From assembly GCA_937864005.1 (NCBI GenBank), contig CALMIL010000206.1, forward strand, positions 1 through 64,000: DNA of 64,000 nt, written 5' to 3'. The notes beneath the pieces were generated by a model that searched no databases, was not told where the DNA came from, and saw only the letters and a program-made list of their open reading frames with translations. This document shows positions 27,607 through 35,440 of this stretch, piece after piece. The stretch's first letter is position 1, and the number at the start of each line of letters is the position of its first letter. A program made the translations under genes and the position numbers. The DNA is from an uncultured Burkholderiales bacterium (lineage in GTDB: Bacteria > Pseudomonadota > Gammaproteobacteria > Burkholderiales > Burkholderiaceae_C).

Positions 27607-27648
27607 ATGAATCGATCCCACACCCCCTTCCCGTCGGCCGCCGCCTGA
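27607..27648 (+). CDS. Possible 13-codon leader peptide upstream of rsgA
   Basis: A perfect AGGAGG at 27595-27600 sits six bases before ATG at 27607. The frame encodes MNRSHTPFPSAAA and stops with TGA at 27646-27648. The rsgA gene itself, 218 bases downstream, has only a weak Shine-Dalgarno, so ribosomes would load strongly on the leader. The peptide has two prolines and ends in an Ala run. It may be a regulatory upstream ORF whose translation affects folding of the following inverted repeats. I know of no described leader with this sequence. Confidence 0.45.
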   Translation: MNRSHTPFPSAAA

Positions 27649-27671
27649 AGCGCATCCGCTGCCGCTGAAGC

Positions 27672-27727
27672 GCCTGGTTGCAACCGCTGCGCCCTCGTCG
27701 TAGGGCGCACCGCTCGATCCGCCAGGC
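27672..27727 (+). promoter_or_regulatory. Nested inverted repeats in the rsgA leader
   Basis: An inner 8-bp perfect hairpin (27688-27695 with 27702-27709, loop CGTCGT) sits inside an outer 6-bp stem (GCCTGG at 27672-27677 with CCAGGC at 27722-27727). A self-complementary GGTTGCAACC at 27676-27685 could compete with the outer stem. There is no U-tract, so this is not a plain terminator. It begins 24 bases after the leader ORF stop. Confidence 0.4.
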
Positions 27728-27866
27728 TCGAGCCATTTCCTTCGCCGCGCCGCGCGGCCGACATCCGACAGCCAAACGGCCCGGCGCGCTTGCGCATCCG
27801 GGCTCCCTGCCCGTTGCCGTTCGCGATCCGAACGGCGCGGGCGTCGAACCTGGATTCGAACCGAAG

Positions 27867-28976
27867 ATGAACGAAATCGATGCCGAGCGCCTGCGCTCGA
27901 TTGGAATGACGCCGGCCTGCCTGCAGCACGTGCAGCGGGCCCTGATGGAAGAGAACGCCGAAGATTGCGACGCCGATCGCGACACCGATGCCGCGCTGAT
28001 GCGCCTTGCCGAGGTGCATCGCGAGACGGTGCAGCTGCACGACGGCGACCGCGAGCATGCGGCGCGCGTGATGCCGCGCCTGGCGCGCGCGCTCGCCGAG
28101 CGCGGCACCGCGCTCGCGGTCGGCGACTGGGTGCTCGCCGAACGCGATGCGCACGGCGCCTGGTGGGTGCAGCGGCGAATGCCGCCGCTGACGCACCTCG
28201 CGCGCCGCGACGCCGACGGCAGGCGCCATCCGGTCGCGAGCAACGTCGATACCGCGCTGCTCGTGATGGGGCTGGACGACGACTTCAACCTGCGCCGGCT
28301 CGAGCGCTACCTCGTCCTCGTGGAGGCCGGCGGCGTGCTGCCGGTGGTCGTGCTCAGCAAGGCCGATGCGGCGCCGCCCGAGCGCATCGCGCAGGCGCTC
28401 GAGCAACTGCGCGGGCGCGTCGCCGTGTCGATCGAGCCACTCGTCGTCGATGCCCGCTCGCAGGATGCCGCGCGGCAACTCGCGCCCTGGCTCGGCGCGG
28501 GGCAGACGCTGGTGCTGCTCGGCTCGTCCGGCGCCGGCAAATCGACGCTCACCAATACGCTGGCCGGCGCGCCGATCCAGGATACCGGCGCCGTGCGCGA
28601 GCACGACAGCCGCGGCAAGCACACGACGACGTCGCGCTCGCTGCACCGCCTGCCGGGCGGTGCGTGCGTGATCGACACCCCGGGTCTGCGCGCGCTGCGG
28701 CCCGATGTCGACGAAGCGACGCTGGCCGCGAGCTTTGCCGATATCGAATCGCTCGCGCTGCGCTGCCGCTTCCGCGACTGCCGCCATGCGGCCGAACCGG
28801 GCTGCGCGGTGCGCGACGGCGTGGCGCCGGATCGGCTGCGCAACTATCACAAGCTGCTGCGCGAGGCGCGCCGCGATACGATGTCGGTCCTCGAGCGCCA
28901 GCGCATGGTTGCGCAGTGGAAGATCCGCGGCCGCGCCGGGCATGCGCGGGCCAAGGCCAAGCGCGCCGTCGCCTAG
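27867..28976 (+). CDS. rsgA: Ribosome small-subunit-dependent GTPase RsgA
   Basis: RsgA is a circularly permuted GTPase that assists late 30S maturation. In the 369-residue product the G motifs are in the permuted order: SKAD (G4, 164-167), GSSGAGKST (G1, 219-227), then DTPG (G3, 270-273). An N-terminal OB-fold segment (about 45-110) precedes them and a C-terminal zinc knuckle (CRFRDCRH, later PGCAV) follows. The ATG at 27867 was chosen because upstream in-frame codons run through the leader. Its stop and that of the convergent SDR gene share the bases CTAG. Confidence 0.95.
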   Translation: MNEIDAERLRSIGMTPACLQHVQRALMEENAEDCDADRDTDAALMRLAEVHRETVQLHDGDREHAARVMPRLARALAERGTALAVGDWVLAERDAHGAWWVQRRMPPLTHLARRDADGRRHPVASNVDTALLVMGLDDDFNLRRLERYLVLVEAGGVLPVVVLSKADAAPPERIAQALEQLRGRVAVSIEPLVVDARSQDAARQLAPWLGAGQTLVLLGSSGAGKSTLTNTLAGAPIQDTGAVREHDSRGKHTTTSRSLHRLPGGACVIDTPGLRALRPDVDEATLAASFADIESLALRCRFRDCRHAAEPGCAVRDGVAPDRLRNYHKLLREARRDTMSVLERQRMVAQWKIRGRAGHARAKAKRAVA

Positions 28977-29743
28977 CCGCGAACGTCGGCCACCGGCTGG
29001 GTTCCGAAATCCGGCCGCTGCAGGTAGGCGATCACCTTCGCCGCCGCGGCGGCCGGCGAGTCGAGATGGCCGCCGGATTTGAGCGCCTGGAAGCGCGCGA
29101 CATCAGGGAACTGCGCCGGGTCGCCGCCGCGCAAGCGAACCTGCATGTCGGTATCGATCACGCCCGGCGCGAGCGAGACGATGCGCGCCGGATGCGGTGC
29201 GTGCGACTGGTCGAGCGCGACCGAGCGCGAGAAGTGATCGAGCCCCGCCTTCACCGCGCAATAGCCTGCCTGGCTCGCCATCGCCGATCGGCCGAGGCCC
29301 GACGAGATATTGAGCACCTTGCACCGCCCGTCGCGGCGTGCGCGCCAAGTCGCGGTGGCGCGCAGGAAGGCGGAGGTCAGCAGCAGCGGCGCCTCGAGCC
29401 CGACGCGCAGCGCGCGGGCCAGTTCCTGCGCGTCGACGGCTTCGAGCGGTACGCTGCTGGTGAGCGCGGCGGCGTTGTTGACGAGCGTCGCGCTGTCGAA
29501 AGCCTCGCCCGGTTGCGCGGCGAGCCAGTCCTCGACGCGGCGTGCGGCGGCCGCGGCATCGGCCAGGTCGAGAGCCCATTGTTCGAGCGACGCGCCCGCC
29601 GCGGCGGCCTTTGCCGCAAGGCCGGCATTCGTCGTTCGCGACAGGCAGACGAGCGTGGCGCCGGGCTGCAGCAGTTGCTCGGCGATCGCCGCGCCCATGC
29701 CGCGCGAGGCGCCGGTGAGGAGGGTGAGGTTTCTGGATGCCAT
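28973..29743 (-). CDS. Short-chain dehydrogenase/reductase (sepiapterin/benzil reductase-like)
   Basis: The 256-residue protein has the SDR cofactor motif TGASRGMG (10-17), an NNAA motif near 88, catalytic Ser in ISSGLG and Tyr-x-x-x-Lys in YCAVK near 162. Its pattern resembles YueD/sepiapterin-reductase-type SDRs using NADPH. Substrate unknown. It follows rluA by three bases on the minus strand and is probably cotranscribed with rluA and the phosphatase gene. Confidence 0.88.
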   Translation of the reverse strand: MASRNLTLLTGASRGMGAAIAEQLLQPGATLVCLSRTTNAGLAAKAAAAGASLEQWALDLADAAAAARRVEDWLAAQPGEAFDSATLVNNAAALTSSVPLEAVDAQELARALRVGLEAPLLLTSAFLRATATWRARRDGRCKVLNISSGLGRSAMASQAGYCAVKAGLDHFSRSVALDQSHAPHPARIVSLAPGVIDTDMQVRLRGGDPAQFPDVARFQALKSGGHLDSPAAAAAKVIAYLQRPDFGTQPVADVRG

Positions 29744-29746
29744 GCC

Positions 29747-30451
29747 TCAGTGTAGGGCGGCTGGCGCGCCGCCCGCGGCGACGGCGGCGCGCTTCGGCAG
29801 GAACGGCGCCGCGCTCGTGAAGGCGAGGCGGGCGCCGCTCGCCGGATGCGCGAACTCGAGCCGGCTCGCATGCAGCGCCAGACGCCGCGCCATCGCCTGC
29901 ACCGCGGGCGTTGCATAGAGCGTGTCGCCGACGATCGCGTGGCCGATCGCCATCAGGTGGACGCGCAACTGGTGCGTGCGCCCGGTCATCGGCTGCAGCT
30001 CGAGTTGCGTCGTGCCGGCGTCGGCATCGTGCGCGAGGATCCGGTAGCGCGTCAGCGCTGGCTTGCCGCGTTCGAAATCGACGATCTGCCTCGGTCGTGC
30101 GGGCCAGTCGGCGGCGAGCGGCAGGTCGATCTCGCCCCAGCCGTCGCCTGCCGGCGCGGCCGGATGCCCGGCGACGATCGCGACGTAGCGCTTCTCGACT
30201 TCGCGCCGGGCAAAGGCGATGCCGAGTGCGCGCTGGGCGGCGGCGCCGCGCGCCATCAGCATCAGCCCCGAGGTCGCCATGTCGAGCCGGTGCACGACGA
30301 GCGCGTCGGCAAACCGGCGCTGAACGCGCCGCGCCAGGCAGTCCTGCAGCGCGCTGGTGCGCCCGGGCACGGCGGGCAGGCCGCTCGGCTTGCACAGCAC
30401 GAGCAGCGTGTCGTCGGCGTGGACGAGGTCGATCTCGTCTGGTTCGCTCAA
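29747..30451 (-). CDS. rluA: RluA-type pseudouridine synthase
   Basis: The 234-residue enzyme has the catalytic block HRLDMATSGLMLMA (Asp57), the early CKPSGLPAVPGR, PLAADWPARPRQ and the RTHQLRVHLMAIGHAI motif. Length and order match RluA, the dual-specificity enzyme for 23S rRNA U746 and tRNA U32. The only start that keeps the normal N-terminus is TTG at 30451, preceded by a weak GAAG. It sits ten bases after the phosphatase stop. Confidence 0.9.
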   Translation of the reverse strand: MSEPDEIDLVHADDTLLVLCKPSGLPAVPGRTSALQDCLARRVQRRFADALVVHRLDMATSGLMLMARGAAAQRALGIAFARREVEKRYVAIVAGHPAAPAGDGWGEIDLPLAADWPARPRQIVDFERGKPALTRYRILAHDADAGTTQLELQPMTGRTHQLRVHLMAIGHAIVGDTLYATPAVQAMARRLALHASRLEFAHPASGARLAFTSAAPFLPKRAAVAAGGAPAALH

Positions 30452-30461
30452 GCGCCGTGCT

Positions 30462-30938
30462 TCAGAACGTGTTGACGAGCCCGGCCTGCGCCGCCGACTG
30501 CGGGTTCGATCCCGCGTCGAGCACCTGCTGCAGCGCGAGTTCGCGCGGCACGCCCAGACGCTTGAGCAGACAGGCGGCGGCGGTGCCGGTGCGGCCGATG
30601 CCTGCGGCGCAGTGCAGCAGCGCCACGTCGCCCGCGGTCAACGCATCGGCAAGCTGCTCGATGCCGGCACGAAAGTCGCGCAGGTTGTCGGCGAGGCCGA
30701 AGTCGCGCATCGGCAGCGGCAGCCAGCGCATCGGCAGCGTCCCGGCGCGCAAGGCGGCCTCGTAGGCCGGCGACAGCGATGCGATCTCGTGGCGCGGCGT
30801 GAGGCAGACGACGAGCGAGACGCGGCAGCGTTCGGCTTCGCCGAGAAAGGCGTCCCAGCCCTCGAGCCGGCCCGGCATCGAATGCAGCCAGACGGCGCCG
30901 GGGATCGCGGCGGGCAAGGGAAGCGGACGAAACGACAT
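30462..30938 (-). CDS. Dual-specificity / tyrosine phosphatase-like protein
   Basis: The 158-residue protein carries the cysteine-phosphatase loop HCAAGIGRTG (109-118) with nucleophile Cys110 and Arg116, and a plausible general-acid Asp79 in PMRDFG. This fits the cyclin-dependent-kinase-inhibitor/dual-specificity phosphatase class, so it probably removes phosphate from phosphotyrosine or another phospho-ester. The start at 30938 is tentative; an in-frame ATG at 30962 would add eight residues, and neither has a clear Shine-Dalgarno. It heads the phosphatase-rluA-SDR run. Confidence 0.82.
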   Translation of the reverse strand: MSFRPLPLPAAIPGAVWLHSMPGRLEGWDAFLGEAERCRVSLVVCLTPRHEIASLSPAYEAALRAGTLPMRWLPLPMRDFGLADNLRDFRAGIEQLADALTAGDVALLHCAAGIGRTGTAAACLLKRLGVPRELALQQVLDAGSNPQSAAQAGLVNTF

Positions 30939-31229
30939 GGCAGCGCGCGGTGCGGCCTGCATGCTACCGCCGCCGCGCGATGGCACAGCGCAAGGGGGAA
31001 TGCGGGGAGCGAGGCGCCGGCGCCGGCGACGATACCGCCGCGAGATGCGCGAGCGGCGCGCAGGCGCCAGGAAGGGGATCGGGCTTGCGGTGACGGGTTC
31101 CGGTTTCCGCCCAGTGCTGCGGTCGGTTTCGAGCCTCGATCGCGCCATTGTGCGGCGCCGCTGGATTGCCGATCGCCGAAACAGCGCCCCGATCGGATGC
31201 CATTCCGGCGCGCAGCACCGGCCCGCGCG

Positions 31230-34200
31230 TCAGCCGAGTGCCGTGCGCAGGTGGGCGATCTGCTGCATGAGCTCGGACGATGCCTCGGCGCCGATCTCGC
31301 GCGCGATGCGCTGCGCCTCGTCGAGCGCGCCGCGCGCGGCGTCGCGGGCGCCGCTGCCCAGTTCGACATGTCCGCGCACGCACAGCAGCTTGGCCAGATC
31401 GAGCGGATCGGCGATCTCGCGCAGCAGCGCCTCGCCGGCGTCGAGCGCAGCACGCGCTTCGGCTTGCAGGCCGCGCCGCTGCAGCAGCTCGGCCAGATTG
31501 GCGAGCGTTTCGCCCTCGTAGCGGCGGTTGCCGATCTGCCTGTGGATCGCGAGCGCCTGCTCGTAGTGCTGCTGCGCATCGTCGAGCCGGCCCTGATGGG
31601 CGTAGAGGCCGCCCAGGCCGCCGAGCATGATGCCCATCTCGCGGCGCTCGCCGAGCTCGCGCGCGATCGACAGCGCCGTCTCGTAGCCGACTCTTGCGTC
31701 GTCGCGGCGGCCGTCGTCCGTCGCGAGCTTGGCCAGGTTGCCGAGCGTGACGACCTCGCCCAGCCGATCGCCGATCTCGCGATGGATCACGAGGGCGGCC
31801 TCGTAGGTCGCGCGGGCCGGGCCGAGTTGGCCGCGATCGTTGTAGAGCGTGCCGAGATTGCCGAGCGCAATGCTCTCGGCAAGCCGGTCGCCGACCTCGC
31901 GCAGCACGACGAGCGCCGCCTCGTAGTGCGCAAGCGCCGCGTCGAGCTCGCCCTGGTCGTGATGCAGCACCGCCAGATTGCACAGCGCGCCGCCCTCGGC
32001 CCGACGGTCGCCGATCTCGCGGTGAATCGCAAGCGCCGCCTCGGTGTGGGCGCCGGCGCCCGGCAGCAGGCCCTGGGCCAGGTCGAGGTTGCCGAGGTTG
32101 CTCTCGAAGCCCCCCTCCCATCGCCGGTTGCCGATCTCGCGCGCGATCCCGAGCGCGGCCGTCACCTTCGCCCGCGCTTCGTCGAACTGCCCGGCATGAC
32201 TCTGCAGCATGCCCGACTGGGCGAGCGTGATCGCTTCGAGCAGCCGGTTGCCGCCGCTGCGCGCCTGCGCCAGCGCGGTCTGCAAGGCGTCGCGCGCGTC
32301 GGCGGGGCGCCCGATGCGGCGCAGCGCGAGCGCGTGGACCAGCCCCGCCGCGGCGGCGTTCGGCGCATCCAGCGCGTCGAGCGCACTCACCTGCGCGCCG
32401 AGATCGACGCCGGTCGAGAAAGGCCCGCGCCGGTCCAGCACCTCCCACGCCGCGCGCAAGGTCGGCACCGCCACTGCGGCGTCCGCGCGGGCGACCGCGC
32501 GGCGGCAGGCGCCGATCAGGTTGTCGATCTCGAGCGCAAGCGCCGGCAGCCGCCGGGCGCCGCCATGGCGTGCGAGCGCATCGAGCGCTTCCTGGCGGCC
32601 CAGGCGTGCGTAGTAGCGGCCGTGGAGGCGTTGCGCGGCAAGCGTCGCCGCCGCCGATGCGCCGAGCTTGGCGGCGGCATATTCGTGGATGCTCAGGTAC
32701 ATGCCGAAGTACGGCTCGCCGAGATCGAAGCGCTGCGGCAGCGACGGGTTCCAGGTGCGCAGCAGGCTCTTGTCGACGAGCGACTGGACGGCATCGATCG
32801 CGGGCGGCGCGTCGGCCCAGGCCGAGAGGTCGAGCACCGCTTCGGCGGCTTCGAGCGTGAAGCCGCCCTCGAACACCGAACACTGGGCGAGTGCCGCCTG
32901 CTCCCAGGCGGCGAGCAGGTTCCACGACCAGTCGATCGCGATCTTCATGGTCGACTGGCGCGCCGCGGCGCCGCGCGCGCCGGCCAGCAGCGTGAAGCGG
33001 TCCTTCAGCCGCTCGACGAGCTGGGCCGGCGACAGCACGCGCAGGCGCGCCGCCGCGAGCTCGATCGCGAGCGGCAGGCCGTCGAGCAGGCGCACGACCT
33101 CGGCGGCATCGGCGCGGTTCGTCGCGTCGAGCGCGAAGCCCGGACGCTGCGCCGCCGCCCGCTCGGCAAACAGCGTCAGCGCATCGTCTGCCAGCGGCAG
33201 CGGTTCGACCTCCAGGATCGCCTCGCCGTGCAGGTGCAGGCGCTCCCGGCTCGTGACCGCGAAATGCGCCTCGCTCGCGCGATCGAGCCAGGCGCCGACG
33301 CTCGCCGGGGCGAGGGCGACGATCTGCTCGAAGTTGTCGAGGATGACGAGGCAGCGGCCGCGGCCGGCGATCGCATTGCCGAGCTGCGCGATCGGATCGT
33401 CCTTGCCGAGCGGCACGCCGAGCGCGAGCGCGACGGCGTAGGCCAGGGCGTCGGTCGTGCGCACCTCGGCGAGGTCGCAGAAGTAGACGCCGCCCGGCCA
33501 GTCGCCGAGCCACGCCAGGCCAAAGCGGCGGATGACGCGCGTCTTGCCGGTGCCGCCCGGGCCGAGCAGCGTGAGCAGCCGGCGCCCGGATTCGAACTCG
33601 CGCGCAATGGCACGCAACTCGGCGGCACGGCCGACGAAGGCGTCGCGCTCGGGCGCCAGGTTGTGACGCACCAGACGCACCGGCGACCACAGCGCGCCGG
33701 CGCGCACGACGCGATAGCCCTTGTCGGCATCCGGCGGCGGCTCGAAGCGCGCGTGCGGGCGGCGGCCGACCTCGAACAGCTCGATCGGCTGCTCGACGCC
33801 CTTGAGCCGGTAGTGCCCGTGGCTCACGACCTCGCAGTCCGGCGGCAGGGCGTCGCCCAGGACGTCGCCCAGGGCGTCGCGCGCCGCGGCGCTCGCCAGC
33901 GTCTGCCCGCCACGGGCGAGCGCCATGATGCGCGCGGCGACCGGCTTGGCGAGGCCTTCGACTTCGAGCGGCTTGGCCCCGCGCGCGACGTCGGCGGCAT
34001 CGTTCCCGCGCAGCGTCACCTCGCCGGTGTGCAGGCCGGCGCGGGCTTCGAGGCCGAGGACGCCGATCGCACGGTGGTAGGCGAGGGCAAAGCCGACGGC
34101 GTCGCGCGCCGTGTCGAACAGCAGGAAGAAGCCGTCGGTGCGGTCGATCTCGCGGCCGCGGTGCTGCGCGAGCAGGTCGCGCGCGAGGCGGTCGTGTTGC

Positions 34201-34325
34201 GACCAGATCTGCGCCGCGCGTGCGTCGCCCACGCGCTCCACGAGCAGCGTGCTGTCGACGACATCGGTGAAGAGCAGCGTGTGCAAGGCAGATCGCCGGT
34301 AGGCATCGAGGCGCGGCGCGCGCAA
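31230..34325 (-). CDS. Class III cyclase-STAND NTPase-TPR regulator
   Basis: The protein of about 1031 residues joins three modules. Residues 12-190 are a class III nucleotide-cyclase domain with metal-binding Asp21 (LLFTDVVDST) and Asp64 (RTDGFFLLF). Residues 225-640 are a STAND/NB-ARC-type ATPase with Walker A GPGGTGKT (255-262) and Walker B CLVILD ending at Asp330. Residues 690-1020 are at least seven TPR repeats of about 40 residues (GNLAxL...YExALxIxREIGDR). The usual Asn of the V-N-x-A-A-R cyclase motif appears as Pro (KPVAARI), so cyclase activity is doubtful. The start is uncertain: TTG at 34325 fits the domain edge and TTG at 34403 is also open. It is divergent from the lipid-kinase operon. 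Confidence 0.85.
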   Translation of the reverse strand: MRAPRLDAYRRSALHTLLFTDVVDSTLLVERVGDARAAQIWSQHDRLARDLLAQHRGREIDRTDGFFLLFDTARDAVGFALAYHRAIGVLGLEARAGLHTGEVTLRGNDAADVARGAKPLEVEGLAKPVAARIMALARGGQTLASAAARDALGDVLGDALPPDCEVVSHGHYRLKGVEQPIELFEVGRRPHARFEPPPDADKGYRVVRAGALWSPVRLVRHNLAPERDAFVGRAAELRAIAREFESGRRLLTLLGPGGTGKTRVIRRFGLAWLGDWPGGVYFCDLAEVRTTDALAYAVALALGVPLGKDDPIAQLGNAIAGRGRCLVILDNFEQIVALAPASVGAWLDRASEAHFAVTSRERLHLHGEAILEVEPLPLADDALTLFAERAAAQRPGFALDATNRADAAEVVRLLDGLPLAIELAAARLRVLSPAQLVERLKDRFTLLAGARGAAARQSTMKIAIDWSWNLLAAWEQAALAQCSVFEGGFTLEAAEAVLDLSAWADAPPAIDAVQSLVDKSLLRTWNPSLPQRFDLGEPYFGMYLSIHEYAAAKLGASAAATLAAQRLHGRYYARLGRQEALDALARHGGARRLPALALEIDNLIGACRRAVARADAAVAVPTLRAAWEVLDRRGPFSTGVDLGAQVSALDALDAPNAAAAGLVHALALRRIGRPADARDALQTALAQARSGGNRLLEAITLAQSGMLQSHAGQFDEARAKVTAALGIAREIGNRRWEGGFESNLGNLDLAQGLLPGAGAHTEAALAIHREIGDRRAEGGALCNLAVLHHDQGELDAALAHYEAALVVLREVGDRLAESIALGNLGTLYNDRGQLGPARATYEAALVIHREIGDRLGEVVTLGNLAKLATDDGRRDDARVGYETALSIARELGERREMGIMLGGLGGLYAHQGRLDDAQQHYEQALAIHRQIGNRRYEGETLANLAELLQRRGLQAEARAALDAGEALLREIADPLDLAKLLCVRGHVELGSGARDAARGALDEAQRIAREIGAEASSELMQQIAHLRTALG

Positions 34326-34376
34326 CGGTTCGCAGCGTATCAGTTCGGCGCGCGGCGAATGCAGATAATCCGCCGC

Positions 34377-34487
34377 ATGAGCCGCGAAAGGGGGGCCCCG
34401 CAAAGCGGGGATCGAAGCGAGCGAATACGGAAGGGCGCCGACGAATCGACGTTGGTGCTCGAACGGCCTTCAGGAGGCGCCGCATGA
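34377..34487 (+). other. Possible 36-codon upstream ORF overlapping the lipid kinase start
   Basis: An ATG at 34377 opens a frame of 36 codons whose TGA (34485-34487) overlaps the ATG of the kinase gene (ATGA at 34484). No Shine-Dalgarno precedes it. The segment contains an inverted repeat CCCCGC-AAA-GCGGGG (about 34396-34410), and the wording of the DNA resembles a recurring intergenic stretch in this group. It may be a non-coding leader or repeat, not a gene. Confidence 0.25.
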
Positions 34488-35440
34488 CGGATCCGCCATC
34501 GCCATCTCCGACACTGCACATCGTCATCAACGCCGGTTCCGGACACCAGAATGCGGATGCGACGCAGGCGGTGATCGCCGGCGTGCTCGACGAGGCCGGG
34601 CGCGCCTACCGCTTTCATCGGGCCGACGATCCGGCGCGGCTGCCGGACGTCGCGCAGGCCGCGGTCGCCGCGGCGCAGGCCGACGGCGGCGTCGTCGTCG
34701 CCGCCGGCGGCGACGGCACGATCAATACCGTCGCCCAGCAGGTGCTCGCCAGCGGCCGCCCGTTCGGCGTGCTGCCGCAGGGCACCTTCAACTATTTCAG
34801 CCGCGCGCACGGCATTCCGTCCGACACGGCGCAGGCGACGCGCGTGCTCGTCACCGGCACGCCGCGGCCGGTGCAGGTCGGCCTCGTCAACGACCGCGTC
34901 TTCCTCGTCAACGCGAGCCTGGGCCTGTACCCGAAACTGCTCGAGGACCGCGAGGCCTACAAGCGTCAGTTCGGGCGCAGCCGGCTCGTCGCCTTCGCGG
35001 CCGGGCTGGTGACGCTTTTCGGCGTGCACCGCAAGCTGCGTCTGCAGATCGAATACGCCGAGCTTTCGCAGCGCCTGCGCACGCCGACCCTCTTCGTCGG
35101 CAACAACCGGCTGCAGATGGAGCAGATCGGCGCCGCCGGCGCGTTCGAGCAAGGCCAGCTCGCGGCCATCGCGCTGCGGCCGGTCGGTTTCTTCGGCATG
35201 CTCGGCTTGCTCTTGCGCGGCGCGATGAGCCGCCTCGCGGATGCCGAGAATGTCGAGAATTTCGGCTTCGACAGCCTGGCCGTGCGGCCGTCGCGCCTGC
35301 GCCGCAGGAAGGCGATGAAGGTCGCGACCGATGGCGAGGTGGCGTGGCTCGAGCCGCCGCTCGAGTTCCGTGTCTCGCCGGTGCCGCTGCAACTGCTGAC
35401 GCCGAACCCGGCGGCGGACGGCGCAAGCGGCACACCATGA
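34484..35440 (+). CDS. Diacylglycerol kinase family lipid kinase
   Basis: The 318-residue protein has the DAGK catalytic signature VVAAGGDGTINTVAQQ with GGDGT at 75-79, the substrate-region GVLPQGTFNYFSRAHGIP and a C-terminal DGEVAWLEPPLEF segment typical of YegS/DgkB-like kinases. It probably phosphorylates diacylglycerol or a related lipid at the inner face of the membrane. AGGAG lies eight bases before the ATG. The next gene's ATG overlaps its stop by four bases. Confidence 0.92.
   Translation: MTDPPSPSPTLHIVINAGSGHQNADATQAVIAGVLDEAGRAYRFHRADDPARLPDVAQAAVAAAQADGGVVVAAGGDGTINTVAQQVLASGRPFGVLPQGTFNYFSRAHGIPSDTAQATRVLVTGTPRPVQVGLVNDRVFLVNASLGLYPKLLEDREAYKRQFGRSRLVAFAAGLVTLFGVHRKLRLQIEYAELSQRLRTPTLFVGNNRLQMEQIGAAGAFEQGQLAAIALRPVGFFGMLGLLLRGAMSRLADAENVENFGFDSLAVRPSRLRRRKAMKVATDGEVAWLEPPLEFRVSPVPLQLLTPNPAADGASGTP

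Larger units (their letters stand above)
27345..27866. other. 522-base intergenic region between the Tim44-like gene and rsgA
   Basis: This divergent region must hold promoters for both neighbours. Its right half carries a 13-codon ORF with a strong Shine-Dalgarno and nested inverted repeats, listed separately. The left half (27345-27590) shows no ORF or structure I can support. Confidence 0.6.

Noticed and set aside
27686-27711. Hairpin with an ACGACG loop on the minus strand, suggesting a guanidine-II (mini-ykkC) riboswitch
   Set aside because: That class needs two hairpins with ACGR loops; only one is present and the downstream gene is not a guanidine-related gene.
27840-27862. GGTTCGAATCC-like T-loop sequence on the minus strand before rsgA
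   Set aside because: The flanking bases do not form a T-stem, and no acceptor, D or anticodon arm can be drawn, so it is not a tRNA.
31260-32200. Regular DNA repeat of about 120 bases
   Set aside because: The period equals 40 codons and follows the TPR units of the regulator; it is coding repetition, not CRISPR or a satellite.
30357-34487. 1376-codon plus-strand frame over rluA, the phosphatase and the cyclase regulator
   Set aside because: It runs across three separate minus-strand genes and has no domain of its own; the absence of stops reflects codon bias. Only its last 36 codons are mentioned as a possible upstream ORF.
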